A stretch of 64,000 nt of DNA from Amycolatopsis sp. NBC_01488 (lineage in GTDB: Bacteria > Actinomycetota > Actinomycetes > Mycobacteriales > Pseudonocardiaceae), in NCBI RefSeq assembly GCF_036227105.1, contig NZ_CP109434.1, forward strand, positions 4,931,001-4,995,000, read 5' to 3'. Below the pieces are notes generated by a model, which searched no databases, was not told where the DNA came from, and worked only from the letters and a program-made list of their open reading frames with translations. Of this stretch, positions 7,340 to 15,679 are shown piece after piece (the first letter of the stretch is position 1; each line of letters begins with the position of its first letter). A program made the translations under genes and the position numbers.

Positions 7340-8878
7340 TCAGCTTCCGGTCTCCAGCTGGGGCAGCGTTGTGCCGGTGCTGTGCACTCGCTGTGCGGGC
7401 ACGGCCACGGGCAGCCGCACCGAGAACTCCGTGCGGCCGGGGCGGCTGTGCACCTCGATGGTGCCGTGGTGGGCGACGACGACGGCGCACGCGATCGCCA
7501 GCCCGAGCCCGGTGCTGCCGGCGGTGCGGGAGCGCGACGAGTCGCCGCGGGCGAACCGCTCGAAGACGTCCGGCAGCAGGTCCGGCGCGATGCCGGGACC
7601 GTTGTCGGTCACCGTGACCACCGCGCTGCCGTCGGCCGAGCGGGCGAGCGACGTCGCCACCGTGGTGCCCGGCGGCGTGTGCGTGCGGGCGTTGGCCAGC
7701 AGGTTCGCCAGCACCTGGTGCAGCCGCTGGACGTCGCCGAAGACGAGCACCGGGTCCGGCGGCAGCGCGAGCAGCCACCGGTGCTCGCGCCCGGCGACCT
7801 GGGCGTCGCCGACGGCGTCGGCGACCAGCCGGGTGAGGTCGACGTCGCGCACGTCCAGCGGGCGGCCCGCGTCGAGCCGCGCCAGCAGCAGGAGGTCCTC
7901 GACGAGCGCGCTCATCCGGACGGCTTCGGACTGGATGCGGTTCATCGAGTGCGCCACGTCCGGCGGCACCAGCGCGCTGCCGCGGGCGGCCAGCTCGGCG
8001 TACCCGCGGATCGCGGCCAGCGGCGTCCGCAGCTCGTGGCTGGCGTCGGCGACGAACTGGCGGACGCGCAGCTCGCTGTCGTGCCGCGCCTCGAGCGCCT
8101 GCGCGACGTGGCCGAGCATCAGGTTCAGTGCCGAGCCGACCTGGCCGACCTCGGTCCGCGGGTCGGTGTCGGCCTCCGGCACGCGGATGGACAGCGCCAC
8201 CTGGCCGCGATCGAGCGGCAGCTCGGTGACGCGTCCGGCGGTGGCCGCGACGCGGTCGAGCGGCCGCAGCGTCCGGCGGACCGCGAACGCGCCGAGGAAG
8301 GCCGCGCCGAGCACGCCCGCGGCGGCGACGCCGAAGAGGATCAGCCCGACCGTGAGCAGCGTGTCGGTGACCGGCTTCATCGGCAGGCCGGTGACCACGA
8401 CCTCGGACGTCCCCGGCACCGGCAGCGCCATCAGCCGGTAGTCGCTGAGGTCGCTGAAGGACACGGCGTGCGGCTTGCCGTCGGCGGGCACCGAGAGCAT
8501 GACGGCCTGCTGGGCCGGGGTGAGGCTCATGCCGACGCCGCGCTCGGAGATGCTGTCGTCGTGGACTTTCGTGGTCCCGTCGAAGGTGGCGCTCACCGTG
8601 CCGACGTTCTGCCCGAGCGGGTGCTCGCCGCCCCGGCCGGCCGGCGGCGCGCCGTCCTGGCGCCCGGGGTTGGTCGCGAAGACCAGCGAGCGCGTCGCCG
8701 CGGCGGAGAGCTGCTGGTCGATCTGACGGGTGAGGAACACGTCGAGCGCGAACTCGCTGACCACCCCGACGATCAGGCACACCACGGTGAGCAGCACGAC
8801 CATCGAGCCGGTCAGCTTCGCGCGCAGCGAAAGGCGCCCCCGGCGGCGGGGGAGCGACGAGAGGGTTCGCGCGGCCAT
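7340..8878 (-). CDS. Membrane sensor histidine kinase
   Basis: 512 residues. TM1 is at about 22-45 and TM2 at about 172-198, enclosing a periplasmic-type sensor of about 120 residues. HAMP follows ('RRTLRPLDRVAATAGRVTELPL'), then HisKA with 'FVADASHELRTPLAAIRGYAE' giving the phospho-acceptor His281, then HATPase with N box 'NLLANARTHTPPGT', 'DNGPGIAP' and 'GSTGLGLAIACAVVVAHHG'. All catalytic boxes look intact. No response-regulator gene adjoins it: the 3' neighbour is GT39 and the 5' neighbour is divergent. The shared promoter region holds CTGTG-type direct repeats at 11-bp spacing, typical of OmpR/PhoB-family sites. The ATG at 8878 is preferred because earlier in-frame codons run through the repeat region. 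Confidence 0.92.
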   Translation of the reverse strand: MAARTLSSLPRRRGRLSLRAKLTGSMVVLLTVVCLIVGVVSEFALDVFLTRQIDQQLSAAATRSLVFATNPGRQDGAPPAGRGGEHPLGQNVGTVSATFDGTTKVHDDSISERGVGMSLTPAQQAVMLSVPADGKPHAVSFSDLSDYRLMALPVPGTSEVVVTGLPMKPVTDTLLTVGLILFGVAAAGVLGAAFLGAFAVRRTLRPLDRVAATAGRVTELPLDRGQVALSIRVPEADTDPRTEVGQVGSALNLMLGHVAQALEARHDSELRVRQFVADASHELRTPLAAIRGYAELAARGSALVPPDVAHSMNRIQSEAVRMSALVEDLLLLARLDAGRPLDVRDVDLTRLVADAVGDAQVAGREHRWLLALPPDPVLVFGDVQRLHQVLANLLANARTHTPPGTTVATSLARSADGSAVVTVTDNGPGIAPDLLPDVFERFARGDSSRSRTAGSTGLGLAIACAVVVAHHGTIEVHSRPGRTEFSVRLPVAVPAQRVHSTGTTLPQLETGS

Positions 8879-8901
8879 GGGTTCAGCGTCCGTCCGCGCC
8901 G

Positions 8902-8940
8902 TGTGTGCGGGTTGTGTGCTGCCTGTGAGGCGGCTGTGGG
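8902..8940. promoter_or_regulatory. Four TGTG direct repeats at 11-bp spacing (OmpR-type sites)
   Basis: TGTGTG at 8902 and 8913, TGTGAG at 8924 and TGTGGG at 8935 are exactly 11 bp apart. Direct repeats at 11 bp are the usual layout for OmpR/PhoB-family regulators, which bind in tandem on one face of the helix. They lie 24-62 bp upstream of the histidine kinase start and so may control that operon. Confidence 0.55.
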
Positions 8941-8976
8941 GCGACCGGCCCGTCGCGGATGTCCGCTTCCTCCGGT

Positions 8977-9014
8977 CACAGGAACGGCTGACGGCAGGCA
9001 CAGTGCGCACACAG
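8977..9014. promoter_or_regulatory. Oppositely oriented CACAG repeats at 22 and 11 bp
   Basis: CACAG occurs at 8977, 8999 and 9010, that is CTGTG on the other strand with 22- and 11-bp steps. A degenerate copy (CTGAC) fills the missing position at 8988. This is the mirror image of the array at 8902-8940 and lies 53-90 bp before the divergent membrane-protein gene, so one regulator may control both directions. Confidence 0.5.
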
Positions 9015-9066
9015 CGAGCGGCTCCACCGTGGATCGCACCGAAGCATCTCGTTAAGGAGCACCACG

Positions 9067-9633
9067 ATGACCACACCGCAGGCACCGTCCACTCCGGACC
9101 AGACGTGGGGCGCGGCGCCCGCACCGGGCGCGCCGCCGCGGCCGGGCTGGACGCCGGGCAAGAAGATCGCGGCGGGTGCCGTCGCGGTGGCGATCGTGGC
9201 GGGCGGGGGAGCGGCGATCTGGGCCGCTTCGTCGTCTTCCGCGACCACGGGCGCCCAGGCCGGCCCGGGTGGCATGACGGGCCGGACCGGCGGCCCGGGC
9301 GGCGCCGGCCTCGCTTCCGCCCTGCACGGCGAGTACGTCACCTCGGACGGGAACGGTGGCTACGTCACGAAGATCACGCAGACGGGCGAGGTGACCGCGC
9401 TCAGCGCGACCTCCCTGACGGCGAAGAGCGACGACGGGTTCTCGAAGACGTACACGATCACCTCGGCGCAGGCGACCGGGCTGGCGACGGGCGACACGGT
9501 GACGGTCGTGGCGACGGAGTCCGGCACGTCGGCGACGGCGACCTCGGTGACCGACGGCGCTTCCGGTCCCGGCCAGGCGCAGGGCAACCGTCAGGGAACT
9601 CCGCCGTCGGGCGCTCCCACGCAGACCGGCTGA
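9067..9633 (+). CDS. Membrane-anchored extracytoplasmic protein
   Basis: 188 residues. A proline-rich cytoplasmic head (about 1-32) precedes one membrane helix (about 36-56, 'IAAGAVAVAIVAGGGAAIWAA'), a Gly-rich linker, and a small beta-rich domain at about 85-165 ('GEVTALSATSLTAKSDDGFSKTYTITSAQATGLATGDTVTVVATESG') that resembles DUF5666-type OB-like domains. The C-terminus is low complexity. An AAGGAG-like site (GTTAAGGAGCACC) precedes the ATG. It is divergent from the histidine kinase, shares its promoter region, and is probably a target of the same regulatory pathway; it could also modulate the kinase sensor. Function unknown. Confidence 0.8.
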   Translation: MTTPQAPSTPDQTWGAAPAPGAPPRPGWTPGKKIAAGAVAVAIVAGGGAAIWAASSSSATTGAQAGPGGMTGRTGGPGGAGLASALHGEYVTSDGNGGYVTKITQTGEVTALSATSLTAKSDDGFSKTYTITSAQATGLATGDTVTVVATESGTSATATSVTDGASGPGQAQGNRQGTPPSGAPTQTG

Positions 9634-9658
9634 CCCCGGCGCGGCGGTCCCGGGGGTC
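9632..9658. terminator. GC hairpin between convergent genes
   Basis: GACCCCGG pairs with CCGGGGGTC across a 9-nt loop in the 23-bp gap between the convergent membrane-protein and desaturase genes. It has no T-tract. It is a probable bidirectional terminator. Confidence 0.45.
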
Positions 9659-11756
9659 AGCGGCGGTCGTAGTCGACCGCGACCTCCGGGGTCGTCGCGC
9701 GGGAGCGGCACGTCAGGATCCGGGCCGCCGCCACGTCGTCCACCGTCAGCGCGTAGCGGACGTCCATGTCGACCTGGCCGTGCAGCAGTGTGGCCCGGCA
9801 GGTGCCGCACGCACCGCCCGTGCACGAGTACGGCACCTCGAACCCGGCCCGCAGCGCGGCGTCCAGCACCGTCTCGCCGGCTTCGGCCGGGACGCACGTC
9901 GTCGTCCCGCCCAGCGTCACGGCCACCGTGGCCGGCGTGCCCGCCGGGTCACGCAGGGGCGCCGCGCCGCGGAAGAGCTCGAAGTGGACGTTCTCCTCCG
10001 GGACGTCGGCGTCGGCCAGCGTCCGGCGGGCCAGGTCCGTCAGGCCGCGCGGCCCGCACAGGAACCACTCGTCGACCTTCGCCGGGTGCAGGCGGTTCTG
10101 CAGCAGGGCGCGCAGGCGCGTCCCGTCGAGCCGGCCGCGCTGGTAGCGCTCGTGCGAGATGGCGAGGGCCTCGCCGACCGTGTCGAACTGCCGGGGCCGG
10201 TGGGTGTGCAGGTCCGGGTCGCGTTCGTCGGTCCGGTAGTGGACGACGTGCAGCCGTCCGCCGAATCCCTCGGCGAGCGCGCTCAGCTCGCGCGCGAAGA
10301 GCGTCGTCGCGCCGGAAGTGTTGACGTACAGCAAGGTCGCGCGGCTGTGCGGTTCCGCGGCCAGCGCGCTGACCACGATGGACAGCACCGGCGTGATGCC
10401 GCTGCCCGCGGCCAGCGCGACGTAGTGCGCCGCCCGCGCGGGATCCGGGGTGAGCGTGAACCCGCCGGACGGCGGCAGGACGTCCAGGAAGTCGCCCACC
10501 GCCAGCGTCGTGGTCGCGAAGCCGGAGAACGCGCCGCCCGGGCGCCGCTTCACCGCGATCCGCAGCTCGCCGGACCCCGCCGGCGCGCAGATCGAGTACG
10601 TCCGGCGCACCGGCTGCCCGTCGAGGACGGCGCGGACCACCACGTGCTGACCCGGCGTGAACCGGAACTCGGCCGCCAGCTGGGGCGGGACGTAGAAGGT
10701 GATCGCGACCGCGTCCGCGGTCAGCGGCCGGATCTCGCGCACCCGCAGCCGGTGGAACCGGCTCGGCCCGAGCGGCGGCGGTTCCGGCGCGGGCTCGTCG
10801 GCGCCGAAGTCGTCGGCCAGCCGCCGCCACGCGCGGTACTCCGCCGTCGTCAGCTCGCGGCCCCACGCCGTGATGATCGGGACGTCGCGGGCGAGGTAGG
10901 CCTCGCGGTTGTCCTTCCAGGCGCGCAGGTAGCGGTAGAACGGCACGGCGGGGTGGAGGTGGTGCACCAGGTGGTAGTTCTGGAACAGCATCATCGGCGT
11001 CATCAGCCACTCCAGCCCGACGCGCACCCGCGTGGTGCCGAACTTGTCGCGCGGCTGCGCGGCCGGGAGGTCGTGGTGCGGCAGCCAGTCGAACCACCAG
11101 GCCAGCAGGGCCAGCCCGATCCGCTGCGGCAGCACGTACCCGAACACGAGCTCCCGGCCGTGGCCGGCCGCGATCAGCGTCGCGGCCGCGGCGAACGCCA
11201 GCGACAGCACCACGATCGTCTCGGCCCGCTCCTGCGGCGACCGGCCGTGGACGCGGGCGGTGTAGAAGCGCGCGTACCAGAAGTCGATGGTCAGCCAGCG
11301 GAACGGCAGCTGCCACCAGGCTCCCTGCGACGTCCAGGCGTCCGGGTCCGTGTGGGAGTCGGCGTTGGTGTTGCGGTGGTGTTCGCTGTGGATGAACCGC
11401 AGCAGCGGGAAGGCCGCGTAGGCCGCGACGAACGGCATCGCCAGCCGCCCGAGCACCTCGTTGACCCAGGTGAGCTTCCCGGCGGCGTGGTGGGCCGACT
11501 CGTGCACCACGGTGAACATGGTGAAGGTGACGATCGCGTGCAGCGGCACGGTGAACACCGGCGGCGCGATCCCGGCCAGCAGCAGCCAGGTCGCGGTGCC
11601 CCACACGGCGAGCCCGCCCGCGAACAGCAGCAGGGTCGGCACCGAGACGCGCGGGAGCGGGATGCGGGGCGAGGGCACCGGACGCGAAGCCGGCCCGCCG
11701 GCCGCGGGCGACGGGGAGTTCCCGGAGCCACGCGGCTGGGTATCGACAGCGGGCAT
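9657..11756 (-). CDS. Fatty-acid desaturase fused to ferredoxin reductase and [2Fe-2S] domain
   Basis: 699 residues, one uninterrupted frame. The N-terminal half (about 1-320) is a membrane desaturase/hydroxylase with hydrophobic pairs and three histidine boxes: HESAHH (85-90), HSEHH (123-127) and HLVHH (262-266), which bind the di-iron centre. From about residue 335 it becomes an FNR-type oxidoreductase: 'RRTYSIC' for FAD, 'LAAGSGITPVLSI' for NAD(P)H and 'EWFLCGPRGL'. The last 90 residues are a plant-type ferredoxin with C645-x4-C650-x2-C653-x29-C683. The enzyme should be self-sufficient: NAD(P)H electrons reach the di-iron site through its own domains. In most actinobacteria these are separate genes. 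The divergent TetR gene is the likely repressor. Confidence 0.9.
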   Translation of the reverse strand: MPAVDTQPRGSGNSPSPAAGGPASRPVPSPRIPLPRVSVPTLLLFAGGLAVWGTATWLLLAGIAPPVFTVPLHAIVTFTMFTVVHESAHHAAGKLTWVNEVLGRLAMPFVAAYAAFPLLRFIHSEHHRNTNADSHTDPDAWTSQGAWWQLPFRWLTIDFWYARFYTARVHGRSPQERAETIVVLSLAFAAAATLIAAGHGRELVFGYVLPQRIGLALLAWWFDWLPHHDLPAAQPRDKFGTTRVRVGLEWLMTPMMLFQNYHLVHHLHPAVPFYRYLRAWKDNREAYLARDVPIITAWGRELTTAEYRAWRRLADDFGADEPAPEPPPLGPSRFHRLRVREIRPLTADAVAITFYVPPQLAAEFRFTPGQHVVVRAVLDGQPVRRTYSICAPAGSGELRIAVKRRPGGAFSGFATTTLAVGDFLDVLPPSGGFTLTPDPARAAHYVALAAGSGITPVLSIVVSALAAEPHSRATLLYVNTSGATTLFARELSALAEGFGGRLHVVHYRTDERDPDLHTHRPRQFDTVGEALAISHERYQRGRLDGTRLRALLQNRLHPAKVDEWFLCGPRGLTDLARRTLADADVPEENVHFELFRGAAPLRDPAGTPATVAVTLGGTTTCVPAEAGETVLDAALRAGFEVPYSCTGGACGTCRATLLHGQVDMDVRYALTVDDVAAARILTCRSRATTPEVAVDYDRR

Positions 11757-11800
11757 CGAGCGGTCTCCTCGGTCGAGAAGCTCCTGGCCAGGCGGGAGTC

Positions 11801-11834
11801 ACCGTAGACAACTCGTCGGGGTTTGTAAACGTTA
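11801..11834 (-). promoter_or_regulatory. Desaturase promoter with overlapping candidate TetR operator
   Basis: On the minus strand TTTACA (11829-11824) and TACGGT (11806-11801) are 17 bp apart, a good vegetative promoter for the desaturase fusion. GTAAACGTTAC, a GTAA-N3-TTAC inverted repeat, overlaps the -35 element, where a repressor would block it. The TetR gene starts 60 bp away in the other direction. Confidence 0.5.
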
Positions 11835-11894
11835 CGGCAGGCTTCGAAAAAAGGTGTCGGCCAGCGGAACGGAAGCCACGGGTAAGCTCACGGT

Positions 11895-12485
11895 GTGAAG
11901 GCGGTCACCCACCCGGCCCCGGCGCGCACCCGGGCGAAGCTGCTGGACGCGGCGGCGGACGTCATCCGCGCCGACGGCTGGGCCGCCGTGACGATGGGCA
12001 AGCTGGCCGCCCAGGTCGGCGTGAGCAGGCAGACCGTCTACAACGAACTCGGCTCCAAGGCCGAGCTCGCCAAGGCGTTGATGCTGCGCGAAACCGACCG
12101 CTTCGTCGAGCGCGTGACCGCCGACGTCGCCGCGCACCCCGGCCGTCCCGTCGACGGTGTCACCGCCGCGTTCCGGCACAGCCTCGAGGCCGCCCACGCG
12201 AACCCGCTGCTGCAGATCGCGCTCGGCGGCCCCCAGGGTGGTGGCGACGACTTCCTCCCGCTGCTGACCTCCCGGCCGGAGGCGGTGCTGGGCCGCGCCG
12301 TCGACGCGGTCGCGGCGATCTTCGCGCGCAGCTACCCCGAGGTGCGGCTGACGGCATCGGAGTGGGCGGTGGCGGTCGAGGCGTTCATGCGGCTGCTGCT
12401 GTCCCACCTGGTGCAGCCGAGCGGCTCGGCCGAGCACGCGAGCGGCCAGATGCGCTGGGTGATCGGCCGGATGCTCGGCTCGTGA
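11895..12485 (+). CDS. TetR-family regulator
   Basis: 196 residues. An N-terminal TetR helix-turn-helix (about 8-56) is clear in 'AKLLDAAADVIRADGWAAVTMGKLAAQVGVSRQTVYNELGSKAELAKAL'. The C-terminal ligand domain is helical and ends 'SGQMRWVIGRMLGS'. The GTG start is only six bases after a TAAGCT -10-like element and has no ribosome site, so the mRNA may be leaderless. It is divergent from the desaturase-reductase fusion and probably represses it in response to a fatty-acid-related ligand; this is inferred from position. Confidence 0.88.
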   Translation: MKAVTHPAPARTRAKLLDAAADVIRADGWAAVTMGKLAAQVGVSRQTVYNELGSKAELAKALMLRETDRFVERVTADVAAHPGRPVDGVTAAFRHSLEAAHANPLLQIALGGPQGGGDDFLPLLTSRPEAVLGRAVDAVAAIFARSYPEVRLTASEWAVAVEAFMRLLLSHLVQPSGSAEHASGQMRWVIGRMLGS

Positions 12486-12598
12486 CGCGGTCCGTGCCCC
12501 GGCCGTGACGCCGCAGGTGGCCCCCGCCCCGGCGGCGCAGGCCACTGGCCTAGACTCGGACGTCCCGGTCTGCAGGTGACCTGGGGCCATTTCCGCAG

Positions 12599-12615
12599 GA
12601 TTGTCCTACACAATC
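12599..12615. promoter_or_regulatory. Short inverted repeat before tig
   Basis: GATTGT-CCTAC-ACAATC forms a perfect 6-bp inverted repeat ending 22 bp before the tig start, close to the ribosome-binding site. A TAGACT -10-like element lies at 12551-12556. It could be a regulator site or a leader hairpin; evidence is limited to symmetry. Confidence 0.3.
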
Positions 12616-12637
12616 GTTACCGCTCGAGGAGAAGACC

Positions 12638-14029
12638 TTGAAGAGCACCGTCGAGCAGCTGAGCCCGACGCGAGTCAAGATCAATGTCGAGGTGCCGTTC
12701 GACGAGTTGAAGCCGAACTTCGACCGCGCCTACCGCAAGATCGCCCAGCAGGTGCGCATCCCGGGCTTCCGGCCCGGCAAGGCGCCCGCTCGCGTCCTGG
12801 AAAGCCGGATCGGGCGCGGCCCGGTGCTCGACGAGGTCGTCAACGAGGCCATCCCGGCCAAGTACATCGAGGCCGTTCGCGAGAACGAGGTCCGCACGCT
12901 CGGCAACCCCGAGTTCGACGTCACGAAGCTCGAGGACCGCGACGTCCTCGAGTTCACCGCCGAGGTCGACGTGCGCCCCGAGATCGAGCTGCCCGACCTC
13001 GAAGGCTTCGCGGTCACCGTCGACGACGTCGAGCTGACCGACGCGGAGGTCGACGAGCAGCTCGACGAACTGCGCGCCCGCTTCGGCACGCTGACCGGCG
13101 TCGAGCGCCCGGCCGAGACCGGCGACTTCGTCTCGATCGACCTCGCCGCGACCGTCGACGGCGAGGCCGTCGAGGAGGCCGCCACCACCGGGCTGTCCTA
13201 CGAGATCGGCTCCGGCCAGCTCGTGGACGGCATCGACGAGGCGATCGTCGGCGCGAACGCCGGCGAGACCAAGACGTTCACCACCCAGCTCGTCGCGGGC
13301 GACCACGCCGGCAAGGACGCCGAGGTGACCGTGACCGTCCAGTCGGTCAAGCAGCGCGAGCTGCCCGAGGCCGACGACGAGTTCGCCCAGATGGCCAGTG
13401 AGTTCGACACGATCGACGAGCTCAAGGGCGACCTGCGCGAGCGCCTCGCCCGCGTCAAGAAGATGCAGCAGGGCGTCCAGGCCCGCGACAAGGTGCTCGA
13501 CGAGCTCCTGGAGCGCACCGAGGTGCCGATCCCGGAGAAGGTCCTCGACTCCGAGATCGAGAACCGCAAGCACGACGCGATCCACCCGTTCGACCACGAC
13601 GAGGCCCAGTTCGCCCAGGCCCTCGAGGCCGAAGGCCGCACGGTGGAGGAGTTCGACGCCGAGACCCGCGCCGAGTCGGAGAAGGCCGTCCGCACGCAGC
13701 TGCTGCTGGACACCATCGCCGACAAGGAGCAGGTCTCGGTCAACGACGGCGAGCTGACCGAGCGGATCATCTACCAGGCCCAGCGCTTCGGGATCAGCCC
13801 GGACGAGTACGTCCAGCGTGCCCAGCAGTCCGGCCAGCTGACCGCGATCTACGCCGACGTCCGCCGCGGCAAGGCGCTCGCCTCCGTGGTCCGGAAGGCG
13901 GTCGTCACCGACGGCTCGGGTGCCGAGGTCGACCTCTCGGAGCTGTTCGGCGGCGACGAGCCGGCCGGCGACGAGGCAACTCAGGAGACGCAGGTCACCG
14001 ACGAGGCGGCGAAGACTCCGGCGGAGTGA
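12638..14029 (+). CDS. tig: Trigger factor, ribosome-associated chaperone
   Basis: 463 residues. The N-terminal ribosome-binding domain includes 'AYRKIAQQVRIPGFRPGKAPARVLESRIG', which contains the GFRxGKxP ribosome-docking signature. A FKBP-type peptidyl-prolyl isomerase domain is at about 150-240 ('AETGDFVSIDLAATVDGEAVEEAATTGLSYEIGSGQLVDGID'), then the helical substrate cradle. It binds nascent chains at the ribosome exit. The TTG start has GAGGAGAAG upstream. The tig-clpP1-clpP2-clpX order matches other actinobacteria. A strong hairpin follows the gene. Confidence 0.97.
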   Translation: MKSTVEQLSPTRVKINVEVPFDELKPNFDRAYRKIAQQVRIPGFRPGKAPARVLESRIGRGPVLDEVVNEAIPAKYIEAVRENEVRTLGNPEFDVTKLEDRDVLEFTAEVDVRPEIELPDLEGFAVTVDDVELTDAEVDEQLDELRARFGTLTGVERPAETGDFVSIDLAATVDGEAVEEAATTGLSYEIGSGQLVDGIDEAIVGANAGETKTFTTQLVAGDHAGKDAEVTVTVQSVKQRELPEADDEFAQMASEFDTIDELKGDLRERLARVKKMQQGVQARDKVLDELLERTEVPIPEKVLDSEIENRKHDAIHPFDHDEAQFAQALEAEGRTVEEFDAETRAESEKAVRTQLLLDTIADKEQVSVNDGELTERIIYQAQRFGISPDEYVQRAQQSGQLTAIYADVRRGKALASVVRKAVVTDGSGAEVDLSELFGGDEPAGDEATQETQVTDEAAKTPAE

Positions 14030-14038
14030 AGCTGTGAG

Positions 14039-14080
14039 CGAACTTGGGCGGTGTCAGGCATTCTGCACCGCCCGAGTTCG
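14039..14080 (+). terminator. Hairpin after tig
   Basis: A 15-bp stem (CGAACTTGGGCGGTG with CACCGCCCGAGTTCG, one G-U pair) encloses a 12-nt loop and is followed by TTAGG. It separates tig from clpP1 and probably terminates or attenuates transcription. Confidence 0.65.
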
Positions 14081-14167
14081 TTAGGGTCGGATACAAGATC
14101 TCAAGCATCTGAAACGACAGCGGCGGCCGTCAGCACCGGGTCGCCGCCGGCGAAAAGGCAGGCAGAC

Positions 14168-14770
14168 GTGACGCAGCACACGCCCGAGGCGCGGACCGGC
14201 ACCGCAGGGCTCACCCTCACCGACTCGGTCTTCGAGCGATTGCTCCAGGAGCGCATCGTCGTCCTCGGTTCCGAGGTCAACGACGAGATCGCCAACCGGA
14301 TCACCGCGCAGCTGTTGCTGCTCGACGCCGACGACGCCGAGTCCGACATCCGCTTCTACATCAACTCGCCGGGTGGTTCGGTCACCGCCGGGTTCGCCAT
14401 CTACGACACCATGCAGCTGATCCGCCCGGACGTCGCGACCTACGCGATGGGCATGGCGGCCTCGATGGGGCAGTTCCTGCTCTCCTCGGGCACGCCGGGC
14501 AAGCGCTACGCCCTCCCGCACGCGCGGATCCTGATGCACCAGCCCTCGGCCGGTGTCGGCGGCACGGCGTCGGACATCGCGATCCAGGCCGACCTGTTCA
14601 ACAAGTGGAAGCAGGAGCTGGCCCGGATCACCGCGGACCAGACCGGGCAGACGGTCGAGCAGATCATCAAGGACGGCGACCGCGACCGCTGGTTCACCGC
14701 GCAGGAGGCGAAGGACTACGGCTTCGTGGACCACGTCCTCACCCGCGACATCGCCCGTCCCGGCAACTGA
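14168..14770 (+). CDS. clpP1: ATP-dependent Clp protease proteolytic subunit 1
   Basis: 200 residues. ClpP catalytic triad: Ser99 in 'YAMGMAASMGQFLLSSG', His124 in 'ILMHQPSAG', and Asp173 in 'DGDRDRWFTAQEAKDYG'. The 'FYINSPGGSVTAG' substrate strand is intact. It forms a mixed ClpP1P2 tetradecamer with the next gene product and degrades proteins delivered by ClpX or ClpC in the cytoplasm. GTG at 14168 after AAAAGGCAGGCAG is chosen over an upstream ATG because it gives the usual 200-residue actinobacterial length and leaves the tig terminator outside the gene. clpP2 follows after 26 bp. Confidence 0.96.
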   Translation: MTQHTPEARTGTAGLTLTDSVFERLLQERIVVLGSEVNDEIANRITAQLLLLDADDAESDIRFYINSPGGSVTAGFAIYDTMQLIRPDVATYAMGMAASMGQFLLSSGTPGKRYALPHARILMHQPSAGVGGTASDIAIQADLFNKWKQELARITADQTGQTVEQIIKDGDRDRWFTAQEAKDYGFVDHVLTRDIARPGN

Positions 14771-14796
14771 GCGCGAAGCACACAGGAGACTCGATC

Positions 14797-15450
14797 ATGA
14801 GCAACTTCCGGCTCCCGGGTGACTTCCGGGCCCCGAACATCCCCCAGTCGCGGTACATCCTCCCGTCGTACGTCGAGCGCACCAGCTACGGCGTCAAGGA
14901 GTCGAACCCGTACAACAAGCTGTACGAAGAGCGGGTCATCTTCCTCGGCGTGCAGGTGGACGACGCGTCGGCCAACGACGTGATGGCCCAGCTGCTGCAC
15001 CTCGAGCACGAGGACCCGGACCGCGACATCCTGGTGTACATCAACTCGCCGGGTGGCTCGTTCACCTCGCTGATGGCGATCTACGACACCATGCAGTTCG
15101 TCCGCCCGGACATCCAGACGTACTGCCTCGGCCAGGCCGCTTCGGCCGCCGCGGTGCTGCTGGCGGCCGGCACGCCGGGCAAGCGCTACGCGCTGCCCAA
15201 CTCGCGCGTGCTGATCCACCAGCCGGCCACCGAGGGCACGTACGGCCAGGTCTCCGACCTGGAGATCCAGGCGAACGAGATCCAGCGGGTGCGGCGCCAG
15301 ATGGAGGTCATCCTGGCCAAGCACACGAACAAGGACCCCGACCAGATCCGGGCCGACATCGAGCGGGACAAGATCCTGACCGCCGAGGAGGCCAAGGCGT
15401 ACGGCATCATCGACGAGGTGCTGCCGTACCGGAAGGCGTCGGCTCTGTAG
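14797..15450 (+). CDS. clpP2: ATP-dependent Clp protease proteolytic subunit 2
   Basis: 217 residues. 'LVYINSPGGSFTSLMAIYDTMQF', the nucleophile Ser116 in 'YCLGQAASAAAVLLAAG' and His141 in 'VLIHQPATEGTYGQ' identify ClpP. The longer N-terminus ('LPSYVERTSYGVKESNPYNKLYEERVIFL') is characteristic of the ClpP2 partner. CACAGGAGAC precedes the ATG. In actinobacteria both ClpP paralogues are needed for activity, and co-transcription with clpP1 keeps them balanced. A terminator-like hairpin follows. Confidence 0.96.
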   Translation: MSNFRLPGDFRAPNIPQSRYILPSYVERTSYGVKESNPYNKLYEERVIFLGVQVDDASANDVMAQLLHLEHEDPDRDILVYINSPGGSFTSLMAIYDTMQFVRPDIQTYCLGQAASAAAVLLAAGTPGKRYALPNSRVLIHQPATEGTYGQVSDLEIQANEIQRVRRQMEVILAKHTNKDPDQIRADIERDKILTAEEAKAYGIIDEVLPYRKASAL

Positions 15451-15459
15451 ATCCGCCAG

Positions 15460-15493
15460 GCCGGTGTGTGTCGAGGAGACGACATACACCGGC
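15460..15493 (+). terminator. Hairpin after clpP2
   Basis: GCCGGTGTGTGTCG and CGACATACACCGGC pair over 14 bp with one G-U, leaving a 6-nt loop. It lies directly after clpP2 and 187 bp before clpX, which therefore probably has its own promoter. Confidence 0.65.
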
Positions 15494-15597
15494 ACTCTGG
15501 TTTAGGGTCGTCCTTCTGACGTGCTCCCCGTTCCCGTGGGTGTTCCCGCCCACGGCATCGGACGGGTACCGTCAGTGGCAATGCGTGAGGCTCCGCT

Positions 15598-15613
15598 CGG
15601 TCACCCGTGACCG
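15598..15613. promoter_or_regulatory. Palindrome upstream of clpX
   Basis: CGGTCACCCGTGACCG is a perfect 7-bp inverted repeat with a 2-bp centre, 66 bp before the clpX start. The spacing suits an operator or activator site for clpX. I cannot assign a regulator; it does not match the ClgR-type site closely enough to name it. Confidence 0.35.
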
Positions 15614-15679
15614 GGGTCGCACCGTCGCAACACACGTCAGGCGCGGAAACCCGCGCCGGAGGGGACGAGGTCAACGGCC

